From NCBI GenBank assembly GCA_947172415.1, contig OX359191.1:868001-932000 (forward strand): DNA of 64,000 nt, given 5' to 3'. A program made the position numbers and the translations under genes. The notes below the pieces were generated by a model that had not been told where the DNA came from, did no database searches, and saw nothing but the letters and a program-made list of their open reading frames with translations. Shown piece after piece: positions 25,501-36,845 of this stretch. The stretch comes from Chondrosia reniformis (lineage: Eukaryota > Porifera > Demospongiae > Chondrillida > Chondrillidae). Each line of letters begins with the position of its first letter. Positions within the stretch are counted from its first letter, which is position 1.

Positions 25501-28500
25501 CCATTCCAGTGTGCTTCTCTTGTGTTGCTAGGATACCCATTCCAGTGTGCTTCTCTTGTGCAATGTAATGCTTTTTGTTTTAGCTCACATTCCTTCTCCA
25601 CAGGTTAGCCGCATTCCTTATCAGTCCATGGAGGGAGTACCTGAGTCCTTGAAGGAGACTGTGAAAACAATGCTGTGCATTGAACCGTCAGTCAGACCGG
25701 AAGCACAAACCTTGGCAACAGTAAGTTTAATCATTGTCTACTTCTGCATTGCAGTCTCATATGAGCTGTGCACTACTCAAATTGGAAGAAAGGAAAGATT
25801 TCAATTTCATGACATTATTCTTTGCCTTTTTAACTCTCCTTTGTGTATTTTCTTGTAGAGTGACTACTTCGCTTCAGATGTCAACATCTCAACACTAATC
25901 TACCTCGATAACCTTTATGACAAACCAGAACTTGACAAATCACAGTTCTTCAAAACTTTGCCTAAAATATTGCCTCAATTTCCAAAGGTATTTACTACGA
26001 CATGTCAAGCATGTAATGGCCTGTTACCAATGTATGTATGTACATGTATAAATGTATTAAAATCATCTCTTTAATATTATTATTTTTACTATATTTTATA
26101 AATATTATTAAATGAATAATCTAATACACCATTTTCCTACATACCCATTCTGCAATAAATTAAAAAGCCTATAGAGCTGGTGATGAGGATACAGGGGTCT
26201 TCTCTTTCTTCTTTGCTCCACAGGAATATTGAATGGTTAGGTGACACATTTGAGTCAAGTATTTTGCTCCACTGGGCCATGACAGTTGTTAATGGGAATA
26301 CCACCCTTCATCAGTGACCCTTGTCTTTTTCTCAATCTTTTGTGAATCCTTGGCTTGTATAACGTATTGTATTGAGTGGACATGGAGCCAGGTGTTACAT
26401 CCTTGTCCTATTCCCCGTATGTACACTGAACCCTGTACTTGTATACATTGCGGCTGAGCTGGAATGTCTCATTGAAGACTATTTATTTTATAAAAATGGA
26501 ATAAAATGATAATAATATTAAAGTCCTACACACATTCATAATGTATACAAGTTTATTTAGTACACTTTGGGTGTTGTACAAATAAAGGACCAACCGGATG
26601 TGTGAATTATTTTGAACTTCCAATTCCCCACAGCCAACCACACATCAACTATGAATATCATTATAATGAGTCATGATTATAATTACTATAGCTGGTCTCC
26701 TTTATCTAATAGAAAGGCTATTACATAAATTTTAAATCTATTTTACTTCTCAGACAACCTTTGGTGAACCATATCATGACTTGGTCCCAACCTTTTGGAT
26801 AGAATGGCTTTGTGAAGCCTTTTGACCTCTCTTGTCTGTGAGGTCGCAAGTGACTTCCTGACCCATATTGTAGAGAGACCTTGAGGCAATCTCAGTGTAG
26901 TTATAACTTCCTCTGTGTACTGTTACGTTTATATACTAGCTAGATATGTGATACGTTTCTTACTTTAAGTCAAATGAATTTGTACTATATCCGTACATAC
27001 GTATCAGAATAGCTATTGGGGTCATTTTCAAGGAAATTGGATATGTATTCTTTTAATGACATTTTAATGGATTAAGCTCCTTTTCTCAATGCAGAGATCA
27101 AAATTTAGTAATCCATATATATACTGTAAATCCCTTATTATTAGTGTGCTTTTAAATTTAGCTATATTAGCGATTTGACATTTACCACTAAAATTAGAGT
27201 TTGCTAAATATAGTATTACTACTAAATAGAGTACTACTGTAATTATTTATTACTGTAATTAACTAACAAAACTTCCATGCATTTTGTAAGTGGCTAATAT
27301 TAAATTCCGCTATGTAGGGGTAAAATCCAGTTTCACTAACTTTTGGTTCCACTTAAATAAAAGGATTTACAGTATGTAGGATGGATGTTTTATTTATATA
27401 TTAGTAATCCATATACATTATTACAGTACTGTATGTATTATTGTAATGTACGTATGTATGTATAGGACAATACTAATACCTTCTCAGTACTGAATATACG
27501 TACATACTACGTATGTTCTTTCAATGTCAATAATATTTCTTGCACTCCATAAAAATTTAAGTTTGCATGTGACTCCTATATAGAACAATTCCAAGAAACG
27601 TTATTTAACCTATTTTGCTGTCTTTAAAACTACGTATTATGAAAATGTTGTTTCAAAACTTTAGAAGTGTGTATTGACATGAATTAAATGAATATTTTGT
27701 CACAAAGGCGACTGAAAGTTGAATACTATACATATTTTGAAGTTCTGTGTAATGCTTGCTATTTACATAAGCAATGAATATTCAAAATTTACCTATAAAT
27801 TTTTTAGTACGTACGTACATGTATTTAATTACCTTTCTGCTGGTTGTCATCATCAGTGAAATCCCCACCCACTCATGTCTCATAAAGAGCTCGATGAGCT
27901 AATGGGTGGAACTGAAGTTCACTTATCGAGAACCAGAGTCTCCCCTTAGCCAGATGATGACATCCCAGCTTTAAGATCAGCATTTCATCTTAAAGCCCCC
28001 TATTTTTCCTTTCTGATCATTATTTTACACTTTAATGCAATCATGGATGGTTGTTGGCTAAGTGTGCATATGTATGTATGTATGTATGTATATTTACATG
28101 CTATAATATTCAAGGAATGTTTCTCTTTTCAATGTATCTAGAACCTATTGATGCAGTTTGTGTTGCCGTCCATAACTGCTGAGTTTGTTGACAAGAGAAT
28201 GATTCCCTTTGTACTTCCCTCAGTGTTTCTGATTGCTGGAGACTTAAACTCTAATGAATACATGTTGCATGTCTTTCCATCTATTTCTCCTCTGTTCAGA
28301 GTCCAAGAACCCATTCAGGTACACAAGCAATAATACTGTTATTCGTAGGATCTCCAGTGCTAACCTATCTCCTTGTATATCTAGTCTAGTATACATTAAT
28401 ACATATACAACCCTATAAATTGCTATAAAAGGAGGAATGGTAAATATATATGGTGGTTTGAGCTAAATGGATCTGAAAGGCTTTTGGTTGAATTGGAATC

Positions 28501-31500
28501 ACTATGGCACCACAACTATTGGAGAATGGAGAGAATGCAAAGTTGGTATGGGGCTACGTAAGGAGACTAGTCGCATGAAGATATACAGCAACTGCAACTG
28601 TGGTGTATTAATGCAACATATAATCAGAACATTGTATAGAACTGAGGATTATCTATCCAATTTTGGTTGTGTATCCTTTATATAGTGCTACATGGAGCAA
28701 GATATACAGTAGCCCTAGTATGCAACTGTACATGGTGCACTCAAATCAATAATAATAATAATATACATGGCCATATTGAAAGTTATATATATATATATTA
28801 TACACATATACGTATTAGCTAATTGGATTATAAATCTAGCATTGCTTAAGAAATTGTAAGAAGATTCCCCAAGGGTTACAGGTCACATGGAATTGCTTAT
28901 GTAAACTATTCTAGTTGATGTTGACACAGCAGAAATAAAATTTCATTATTCAATGTCTATGTCATACATGTATATCACATAGTAATATGTATATCGAAGG
29001 CAGCACCAATATGTACGTACATACATATGTGGTATGCATACATTAGAGGGAGGGTGCCTTGTTTTTAAATGTAAGGTTTTTCTACTATTCTGAAGTCTGA
29101 TCTGCAATATGTTTATATTCAAGCATGGTAAAGTGTCTTAGGTTGATTAAGTCTTTGCTTTCATTTTATTTTCTATTCATTCCTATAGATCTCCCCTACG
29201 GGTTCACATTCAGTTTTACAATTTAATTCCCTTTTTGTGCATGCAGTACATCCTATGGGCTGTACCATATACTTGTAAATTTCATTCACATTTATGTATA
29301 CAGTATGTACGTATGTACACAGTAAAACCTCTAATAGAGGACCCTCCAAACAACAGTCAACCTCTCTACAGTGGACAAATTACTTACCCTGATTGATTTC
29401 AAAAGTAGGACAAAAATATAGACATAACCTCTAAGAAGGGACAACCTCTCTAAAAGGGACTAATTCATACTCACCAATGTGTCCTTTTTTCAGAGGTTTT
29501 ACTGTATACACTCTTGTATCGATTGAATGATGTAATAATTGCATCATCCTGCCAATTAGACCTCATGTTAAATCTATCAACTCTTTCTTCCTCTGACTGG
29601 GGTTCTACTGTAGGTTCCTTTGATACTATTACAGCATATGGACTTGCTCCTGCAGAAGACTCCGCCCACTGAGATCAAGGAACATGTTATCCCTATGATA
29701 CAGGAATCTATTGAATCCACTTCAATTAAAGTCCAGGTAATTATCTTCCATCCTCTTCCTTTGCGAGATTAAATATTATACTTCCTCCAAGGTTTCATTA
29801 ACCACTTAGTTTGATGAAACATAGCCTCATAATTGTGCAAATAACTGATATGCATACATATTGATATAGCATATGAGAACCATTAATAATTAATGTATCA
29901 TGCTAAAGGACTTTCCAGGCTAGTCATTTTAATTAGATTCATAGATTTGCTAATAAATTAATGAGATTCATAGCAAGAGGATTTTAGGGCTGTAATGATC
30001 TCAAGTTGAGTGCTAACAGAGATAATTTCCCCTTCTCACCCAAACAGTAGCAAAGGTTAAATCTGGAAACATGTCAGTGTAGACATGGCATGAGGATTGC
30101 TGTACCTCCCTAGGGGGTGTGTGGGTGGGCGGGGAGCCTCCAGACTCCCAACCAATATCACTATTACTGGGTGATCATGTGGAAAAACAAAACATTGCTC
30201 TGTAGCATTTGGGTCTAGTGTTGAGCACACTCAGCTGCATGGATAGTGCTAAGTTGTCTTTATTGATCAATCTTATAAAACCTTTCTCTAATTTAATTGG
30301 TTAGTGGCAAACCTCCTCAACCATATAATTTTACTTCTATTTTAATGTTACTATTTTTAGACCTCCTATAATTGGCTAATGTCTTCATATATGACTGTTT
30401 GAAAGATTGACTGTTTTCAATTATTCCATTGTTTGTTTATTTGTTCTTAAAGTTTTATTCTTTCCAGTGTTTAAAGTTAATTTGAAAAAAGCAAATATGA
30501 TGACTTATATATTATAGTACTACAGTTTCAAGAAAGGACATTTGAAGAAATTTAATCAGTTATTCTGATGTTCACACATGTGTTTCTCTTCTGATAATGA
30601 ATGGCATCATTTCTATTGAAGCCGTAGAAGGCACCTTATTGAAAGACTTTTAGTTTCCATGGAAAATAGATTATTCCCATGTCTTAATGGATGTCTCCAA
30701 TAATTCAATCCTCTTCCTTTATGTTAGCAGTAGATATAATTTGAAACCATATCTGGAACATTATAGTAGGTACTTTTGATCGGAAAAGCTATAATCAGTT
30801 GCATTTAACTTATATACCTTTACTTGTTCAATTATTAATTAGTAATTAGAATAAGGCTTGATTAGCAAGCATGTAAAGTATATGCATGACATACAGTATT
30901 AACAATATAGTATAATTATATCTCTTGAACCCTGTATAATTCCTGTACTGGAATAAGTAATATACTTCTGCTTGCAGATTAAAGAGGTCAGTACACAATG
31001 GTCGGAATCTTGGTATCATTTCCGATATATTATTTTGAGGAAACTAATATTCAATCTTATAGTGTAAGAGTGCCGCCAGAAGTCTTTGAGGTGGGGAGGG
31101 ATGGTACAACCTTCTTGAACTCTAGTCACAAGCAAGGTCATGTGTACTGCTTTGTAAACATCAACGCCTACGTCCCTAACCCATCTTAAATGAGCTCTCC
31201 GTCCAACATGTGGACACGTTGTGATGGTATAAACGTTGTCAACAAGGTGACCTTTTCAATTAATACAATATGGCAGCACTCATTGCTATATATTCACTAG
31301 TAGAATATGATATCACTTAGCAAGTATGTAGTGACATAGAGCCTTTATACAGCCTTCAAGAGCTTCTATGAAATCATTTTTCTAAAAGAAGTGTCTGTCT
31401 GTAACTGGACTTCAGTCCTTCTTTATAGTAAATGCAGCTGAAAGGTGTTCAGTGCTTCATAGTGTATTCCTTCAGTGACAGAGTTTAATAATATTTACTG

Positions 31501-34500
31501 TATTAGGGACAGTTGGTAGCATTCACTGAATGCCCTATCTTGTTTATGTATAGATATTTAGTGTAAGCCTGTTTCTCACTATGTAGTATAGCTAGACCTA
31601 CATATAAGAGGTGTTAATTTCCACTTTTTGTGGCAGTAGATGAGTATAATTTTGTGAGTGATCATTGGATTTTGATCTAAAGTGTTAAAATGTTTCTGTA
31701 GGATGGAGATACTTGACATATGTAACATTCCTTGACACGCACACACATTCAGTGTAAATTTTAGAGCTTACTGGTGACTATTTTAACTACGTATTTAGGT
31801 TTATTATTTTTTATTTTAGTGTCATTTATGGCTTTATTATTGAATAACGCATACCTTTTGACATTTGTCCACTTTTATTATTATATATTTCTACTATCTC
31901 TTATCTTAACCTAAAGTAAAAACATCCTCCTATTTAACTATATAAAGTTGCATGACATCAGTCTTCTAACACTTATTGCGCACATGATTATGAAACCTTG
32001 CTCCAAGAGTTATGCCAAAAGAATATTCCCCCAGTGAAGCCTCTTCAATGTATGTTGATATAATTATTAGGCATTATAGCTGCTGCTATAATTATACTGG
32101 GAGATGGCTAGTTAGTATATCGCCTAGTAACAACACATTAATACAGAATTTCCACACTTTATGGCCTGAAGATAGTCATTACATAATTCAAAGAAAATTT
32201 AATCACCAAATTAGTTTCTGCAGATACGTACATTTGTGCATGTGACGTAACTTTATTTTTGTACATTGAATCTGGAGTACTACATATTACCATTGTACAA
32301 GTGTAATGCACTATACATTATAAAATCTAATGTTGACTTTATGCATTTATGTACATATTATAGGAACTCTGTATTGTCATATTACCCAATTTTGCTGAAA
32401 TGTTGGATTTTACGTCTCTTAACAAGACAATTATTACAAAGCTGCTTGCAATTTTGAAGTCATCTAATTCTCTTGGAGTGAGTATGAAAATATTATAATG
32501 TGTTGGAATGATTACTATAGACTCAGGTAATAATATAATATAATTATCTGTTTTATGTTTTGCACAAATAAATGTAATAATAGCTGAATTATTATCCATG
32601 TGAGAATGTTTGGGATGTGATAAGGCTATCTGTGTCCTTATAAAAACAATCCTTACAATCTCTCTAGGTACGGGTCAAAGTTTTAGTATCTTTGGGAAAA
32701 ATCCTTAATATTTTGGACAAAAATGTTGTACTCAATCAAGTTCTACCTCACATGGAGACGGTGCATTCCAAGGAGCCGGCCATTTTGATGTCTATCCTCG
32801 GTATCTATCATACCGTGTTTCACACCAAAAGGTTTCTAGTTGACCGTCAGTACATTGCATCAACCATGTTGCCTTTCCTCATTCCTCTCTCCTTGGAGCA
32901 GACTCTCAACGTTCATCAGGTAAGATTGGGCCCTCGATTGTGGATCATACATCCATCATCCCTACTGCTGTCTTCTATATTGAGTAAATACATAAATGAC
33001 AAACTTACATTCATTTTTTATTAATAATAATGTATAAATTACAATTATAATAACTTATTAATAATAATATATAAATTATAATTATAATGACTTAGAACAT
33101 ACATTCATACATACATAATGTATTATATAGATCATCTAATAAGTGTTGACTTTTTGAGAACCTATGCACTTGATACTGCATGCCCTATAGTCCCTAAGGA
33201 TTAACATGGCGGCTAGCAAAAGATATACCTATGTACTGGTATACCATCCAAATACATCATTACAGATTAAGTGATAACAACTGCTAATTTGTTTTAATTC
33301 AATCGTTGCATTCAGAAGTTAATATTTAATGAACAGAACTACCAATCCTGTCTGGTACTTTATTTCAATTTCTAGTGATTTTTTGATTATGCAGATATAT
33401 CCTGCTACATACAATATGCTGTACAAAATATTCATAATTATGTTATAAATCTATTAGTAAATGCTGTACAATTGGGTGTTCTAGAACTAAAGAATGTGTC
33501 TGTGTGATTGAAACTTGAATCTTGTGGTCAGGGAAGCTGTTAAAATGTATCATCCATTACTAACCTCAACCCTAGCTTCCTTGTTGTGAGGATGATGATT
33601 GCAGATATGGAGTATTAGGTATCTTGGTGCACTTATTATTCCTAGGAAGGTTGGTGACTGTAATGTTAGTTTTTAATGGGTTATTTGTATTAATAGCATT
33701 ACAAATTACTAGTTGTCCTATATGTGACAAAACTGATAAATGTGCATTCAAAAATTGAATTTTAAAGTCTACAGGAAATAGTAGATATTTAAAAGTATTT
33801 CTGTTATACGTATTGAATAGCTACATAATAAAGGTTTTTAAGTTTAAAAGTTAAGTATTATGTTTTAGGAATACACTTGAAACTTTCAATTTGATTTAGG
33901 CTGTGTTCAGTATTAGGGTTATTTTAGCCTATTACTTTAGTGATTATATGATAAATATAGCAGCCAATAATTCACTGTCTAGTATGATGTAAGAGCTCTA
34001 CAAAACCACATGTACCCTAGCATTTGATGTAATGTACCACTTTTATGTAATATCCTTTGCTCATGTAATGCAATTAAGTAATACAATTATACTATAGTTA
34101 GGAAGTTTAATCTAGCATTCAATAACAACTAATATTTACATGTTACCTAGTTTAGTATTCCTATACTTTACTGCTCTAGGTTTGCTTGCATCCCCAAGGC
34201 TGCTGTTCCTTTAACACGTAGGGGTTTCCCCATGGCTTAGTTTTTTCCCTTGCACATTGAAGGCGAAATGAAGAACATTTAAGAATTTTCATATTTTTTT
34301 GTTTCCTTTCTAGTATGGTCAGTTTACACAGCTGATTCATGAAATGATGGAGAGGGTAGAGGCAGAGCAAAAGACACACTTGGACCAGCTTAACAAAATG
34401 GCCGAACAAACCATGTAAGAAAGGAAGTTGAAAGATATTCAGTACTAACTGTTCCTCCTTTGTTGTAAATGGGGAAGTGGTGTAAATGGTAACTTTCCTC

Positions 34501-36608
34501 TGACTTTGGGATATGGTAGTGCAGCCTGCAAAGTTTTCCTTCAGTGCCTGTTAAGTTTTCTTAGAACTGTATGAGTTAACCTAAATAGGCGATGAGCCAG
34601 TGATTTTTGGTTTTAAATACACTTGTTGTACAAAAATATCACCCTACAAGCCCCTTGCCATGTTTACTAGTTCAAGGATACACAATTTGTATTTAATTTT
34701 TGTTTACTGGTTATTTGTGAAGCTGACAACTCCCATCTCTATAATATGCATGCATGAATTATATCTCAAACACCATATTCTAAAACTATCATGTCTATAA
34801 AGCTAAGGACACATAAGGAGAATAGACTAAAACACAATTTTCTTAGATTAAGTACTGAGGGTACACCTATAGAGCTTTAGATGAGGATGTGGTTAAGCTT
34901 CTTTTCTTATTTTATCCAATGGGTGTATTATCTGTTTCTGGGAAATCCACCTTTCATCAGGGACCCTGGGAATATACATGTATTGTGTGTGTATATTCTC
35001 AAAACACATATGTAGTTTCTTCCTTACACTCATGTTTTATAAATTATTCATGAGCATGGCTTCTGAGTGTAATTCAACAGTTGTAGGTATATGGTTATTC
35101 ATAAACACCTTTTGTGTGTGTATTGTATGTAACTACTATATCATCTACGGGTTTCCCAGCTATTAAGCCTGGTGACCCAGCTTCCTTGTTCTCAGATTTT
35201 TTACATTTTTTACAAGTTGGATCATGATTAATGCATATTATAGCATACAAAAATACACATTCTATTGTCATTTACAAAATACTGATATATGGGATTTAGA
35301 TATAGAAGAAGCCTTGAACTGGATGTCTGAGTATAATATCATTAGAGGATACACAATCTTACAATGGTTTATTTTTGCTTTGTCTGCTGTGTCTTTCAAG
35401 TCTGTCTTTCTTATCACAGGTCCACAGTAGCTCTGTCTCAAGATGTTAAGAATTTTCAGACCCAGCAAGGTAGCCCCATTTCTTCATCATTCAGTGAAGC
35501 GACAAAGATACCCTCCAACGAAGACGAGCCTCTTAAACCTGCAGCTACTGTTACCCCAATTTTCCAAAGTATGGACATGAATGCTGTAAGCAAGCAAATG
35601 CCACCTCAAACAAAGAAAACCGCACCTGTTGAATATGTGAACGAGACATCTCAACCTCTTCTTTATAACAAACCTAAGCCAGAGGACAAAGAGACTGTGA
35701 AGTCTGCAACAAGTGTAAGCAATAATTTATTTAGTGGAATGGATGTGCCTCGCTCCGCTCATCAGCCTATGACCTCAACCAGCCAGCAAATGTCTTCAAA
35801 ATTGACATCCATCCCAAAATCAACTGTTAATAAAAGTGTTACCAGTCAACCTGCGGTTGCTAGCCAACAGCCAATGAAGTCCACTGTTCTACAACCAGCC
35901 ACTTCACAGCAGCCAGTCACAACCAATGTTCCACCAAGTTCTCAGTCAAGTGAGAGGATGATGTCATCACTGTCCTCCCAACAGCAGACCTCAATGCTCC
36001 AGCCTATGTCCTCCCAACAGCAGACCTCAATGCTCCAGCCTATGTCCTCCCAACAGCAGACCTCAATGCTCAAGCCTATGTCCTCCCAACAGCAGACCTC
36101 AATGCTCCAGCCTATGTCCTCCCAACAGCAGACCTCAATGCTCCAGCCTATGTCCTCCCAACAGCAGACCTCAATGCTCCAGCCTATGTCCTCCCAACAG
36201 CAGACCTCAATGCTCCAGCCTATGTCCTCCCAACAGCAGACCTCAATGTTCCAGCCTATGTCCTCTCAACAGCAGACCTCAATGCTCCAGCCTATGTCCT
36301 CTCAACAGCAGACCTCAATGTTCCAGCCTATGTCCTCGCAGCAATTTGCAGGAGTACAGCAGAGCCAAATATCTTTCATGCAGGACAGCCCAACTACTGC
36401 CTTTCCCTCAAATAATAACCAAGGAGTCTTCAATACAGCACCCCAGACTCAATATCCTGGACAAAGTTCTTCCCCTTTCATTGACTCCAGGCAGGGAAAT
36501 TTTAATGTTGGATATGTAGGGTATCCTCAAGCAGTGCCATCAAATCTCACAGCCCAACCTCCACAAAGTGCTCTGAGTAGAAAGGACTTAGAAGATCTCT
36601 TGAATTAG
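13510..36608 (+). CDS. SCYL2: SCYL2 pseudokinase (clathrin-vesicle-associated), 1001 aa
   Basis: Fourteen exons keep phase throughout: 13510-13650, 14332-14495, 14960-15059, 15127-15171, 24787-24936, 25102-25305, 25604-25720, 25859-25987, 28142-28318, 29614-29736, 32364-32477, 32668-32919, 34314-34414, 35420-36608. Similarity to animal SCYL2 runs end to end: N-terminal pseudokinase (about 20-330), HEAT-type helical repeats (about 350-600), low-complexity Ser/Gln tail and a conserved acidic-leucine end (KDLEDLLN). The catalytic loop is degenerate (H166-G-C168, C173 where kinases have Asn) and the DFG site is G186-F-E, so it should be inactive. In animals SCYL2 acts with clathrin and adaptor complexes in TGN/endosome traffic. 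The last exon carries a 36-bp coding minisatellite. The 9.6-kb intron 4 hosts minus-strand receptor genes. The exon 6 end was chosen by phase; a donor 4 bp further would shift the frame. Confidence 0.95.
14505..14660 (+). repeat. Dispersed repeat family R1 copy
   Basis: Begins about 10 bp after the exon 2 donor of SCYL2; has the CATCCAAAGCTCTC, TAGTTCCCTGTAG and GTAGCATGTAAG blocks but lacks the CTGATGA end. Confidence 0.75.
15719..16408 (-). CDS. Small single-pass membrane protein, truncated paralogue of the Ig-like receptor family, 111 aa
   Basis: Two exons (16348-16408 and 15719-15993) joined in phase 1. The second exon starts with DVTPTEAAINCTTANG, which matches the middle of the Ig-like domain of its neighbours (DITPPGG..GAINCTVTSGN) and then runs straight into a membrane span (about 47-74). 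After the span, the ENETN segment matches the 263-aa neighbour, but the protein stops where that neighbour's tyrosine tail continues. The N-terminus (MTSLKGATTT) is a poor signal peptide. It is either a small membrane protein or a decaying copy with an internal deletion. Confidence 0.55.
16660..17135 (-). pseudogene. Dead copy of an Ig-family receptor gene (signal-peptide exon and TM exon remain)
   Basis: Around 17085-17130 the minus strand reads WTITVSLLLLISSALA followed by a phase-1 GTAAGT donor, an intact signal-peptide exon except that the codon where ATG is expected is AGG. Around 16670-16780 a membrane span (STVAWLITCFALIAAVIRWKK) is followed by TAA; past the stop the frame continues KNKLAKLKANPSA, matching NKKLAKLQDNTSA of the 560-aa neighbour. 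Start loss plus a nonsense codon make it a pseudogene. Confidence 0.65.
17625..17745 (+). repeat. Dispersed repeat family R1 copy
   Basis: Right half only: CATCCAAAGCTCTCTCCAGG, CCCTATAGGC and GGCATAGCATGTAGG blocks. Lies between receptor gene remnants in SCYL2 intron 4. Confidence 0.75.
17991..18105 (+). repeat. Two-copy tandem duplication, about 60 bp
   Basis: The block tggaccagatactagagcat plus the following 33 bp occurs twice in a row, with slight variation at the spacer. Confidence 0.85.
18288..20211 (-). CDS. Ig-like single-pass receptor with five tyrosine motifs, 263 aa
   Basis: Three exons in phase 1: 20157-20211 (signal peptide MLALRIATVLFLSTTIST), 19112-19420 (one Ig-like domain, with NCT and YRC cysteines and several N-glycosylation sequons) and 18288-18715 (membrane span about 130-157 and tail). 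The tail holds Y211-DNI, Y222-EEF, Y229-DNI, Y244-TAM and Y255-QSL; YDN fits the pYxN form bound by Grb2-type SH2 domains, and the +3 hydrophobics resemble ITAM/ITIM half-sites. Its Ig-like exon has the same 309-bp length as, and close sequence to, the second domain exon of the gene just upstream. Entirely inside SCYL2 intron 4, opposite strand. Probably a cell-surface signalling receptor; ligand unknown. Confidence 0.8.
18870..18945 (+). repeat. Dispersed repeat family R1, short fragment
   Basis: Contains the TTCCCTATAGGCTTTTTATT and GGCATAGCATGTGGG blocks only. It lies in the intron before the last exon of the 263-aa receptor gene. Confidence 0.7.
20750..24516 (-). CDS. Ig-Ig-FN3-FN3 transmembrane receptor with ITAM-spaced tail, 560 aa
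   Basis: Six exons, all joined in phase 1 with GT..AG: 24459-24516 (signal peptide MNILWKTIFFTFLGPSTFA), 23504-23815 (Ig, with LVC...W...YTC), 22707-23015 (Ig-like, INCT...YRC), 22193-22507 (FN3-like), 21656-21943 (FN3, starting DPEPPRSVRV, LNW core) and 20750-21150 (membrane span about 438-463, then a 97-residue tail). One-exon-per-domain, phase-1 layout is typical of animal receptors. The tail has Y530-CSL and Y546-AEI separated by 12 residues, within the 6-12 spacing of an ITAM, plus Y500 and Y558. It lies wholly in SCYL2 intron 4 on the opposite strand. Likely a surface receptor that couples to SH2-domain kinases; this is inference. Confidence 0.82.
21485..21645. repeat. AT-rich tandem repeat (tatag/tatagtata)
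   Basis: Runs of tatagtatagtata with short interruptions, immediately after the donor of the second FN3 exon. Confidence 0.85.
23290..23380 (-). repeat. Dispersed repeat family R1, reverse fragment
   Basis: ACTAAACCTGAAGAGAGCTT and TGGATGAAGATACAGGAGTC blocks followed by a T/C-rich tract, the reverse of the 6.2-kb copy. Confidence 0.75.
24946..25050 (+). repeat. 21-bp minisatellite, about 5 copies
   Basis: Unit aggcctgcccttgcgcaagat (with t/c and g/a variants) starting just after the donor of SCYL2 exon 5. Confidence 0.9.
25413..25560 (+). repeat. 36-bp minisatellite, 4 copies
   Basis: Unit cttgtgttgctaggataccc plus cattccagtgtgcttct; the third copy lacks about 6 bp. It is in SCYL2 intron 6, 45 bp before the exon 7 acceptor. 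Confidence 0.9.
26105..26345 (-). repeat. Dispersed repeat family R1, reverse copy carrying a SCYL2 exon fragment
   Basis: Reverse copy with AATACACCATTTTCCTACAT, AAGCCTATAG and, at the far end, GGGAATACCACCCTTCATCA. Bases about 26222-26261 inside it match the end of SCYL2 exon 6 and start of intron 6 (25291-25330), flanked on both sides by TTTGCTCCAC. Confidence 0.8.
27839..27969. repeat. Imperfect foldback element
   Basis: Ends GCTGGTTGTCATCATC and GATGATGACATCCCAGC are near-complementary; the centre also has inner complementarity (CTCGATGAGC). MITE-like, in SCYL2 intron 8. Confidence 0.6.
29319..29505. repeat. MITE with pogo/Tigger-like ends
   Basis: Terminal inverted repeats ACAGTAAAACCTCT at 29319-29332 and its complement at 29492-29505. 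Inner repeats of the type ACCTCTCTANNNNGGAC are typical of Tc1/mariner pogo-group termini. No transposase frame. In SCYL2 intron 9. Confidence 0.8.
33005..33100. repeat. AT-rich 44-bp tandem duplication
   Basis: A taataataatgtataaatta block and its flank occur twice, with minor changes, after the donor of SCYL2 exon 12. Confidence 0.7.
34865..34975 (-). repeat. Dispersed repeat family R1, reverse copy
   Basis: CTATAGAGCTTTAGATGAGG block, pyrimidine tract, then GTTTCTGGGAAATCCACC and TTTCATCAGGGACC; the reverse complement therefore shows CTGATGAAAGGTGGATTTCC and GAAACAG. Confidence 0.8.
35985..36345 (+). repeat. 36-bp coding minisatellite inside SCYL2
   Basis: Ten 12-residue units SSQQQTSM(L/F)(Q/K)PM in the last exon (about residues 795-915). 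Units are nearly identical at DNA level, so they are recent or being homogenised. The frame is kept because the period is a multiple of three. Confidence 0.97.
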
Positions 36609-36845
36609 CTCACGAGAACTGTGTACTTGTATTAAGTCATGCATGCTTTATTTGACAAGTTGTTTTAATTGATTGATATAAAATATAAAGTCTTGAAGTT
36701 CATTGCATAATATACTGTCTGATGTGGTAACCCACTTCCGTTGTATGTATAGGTACTATATATATAAAAAGGGTGTACCGCCTACGAATTCGCAGAATGA
36801 ATTGAGATTTTTAAAATTTACAGTAAAACGTTTTATCGACACAAA
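36609..36845. promoter_or_regulatory. Short spacer: SCYL2 3' end and bHLH-PAS promoter
   Basis: Only 237 bp separate SCYL2 from the next start. An A/T-rich AATATAAAG near 36680 may serve as poly(A) signal; nothing else is recognised. Confidence 0.5.

Noticed and set aside
30979..31189. A possible SCYL2 exon (acceptor TTGCAG followed by an open frame of 63 codons)
   Set aside because: SCYL2 exons 10 and 11 join directly (…IKVQ|ELC…) as in animal relatives, and the segment has no similarity to SCYL2. Other function not excluded.
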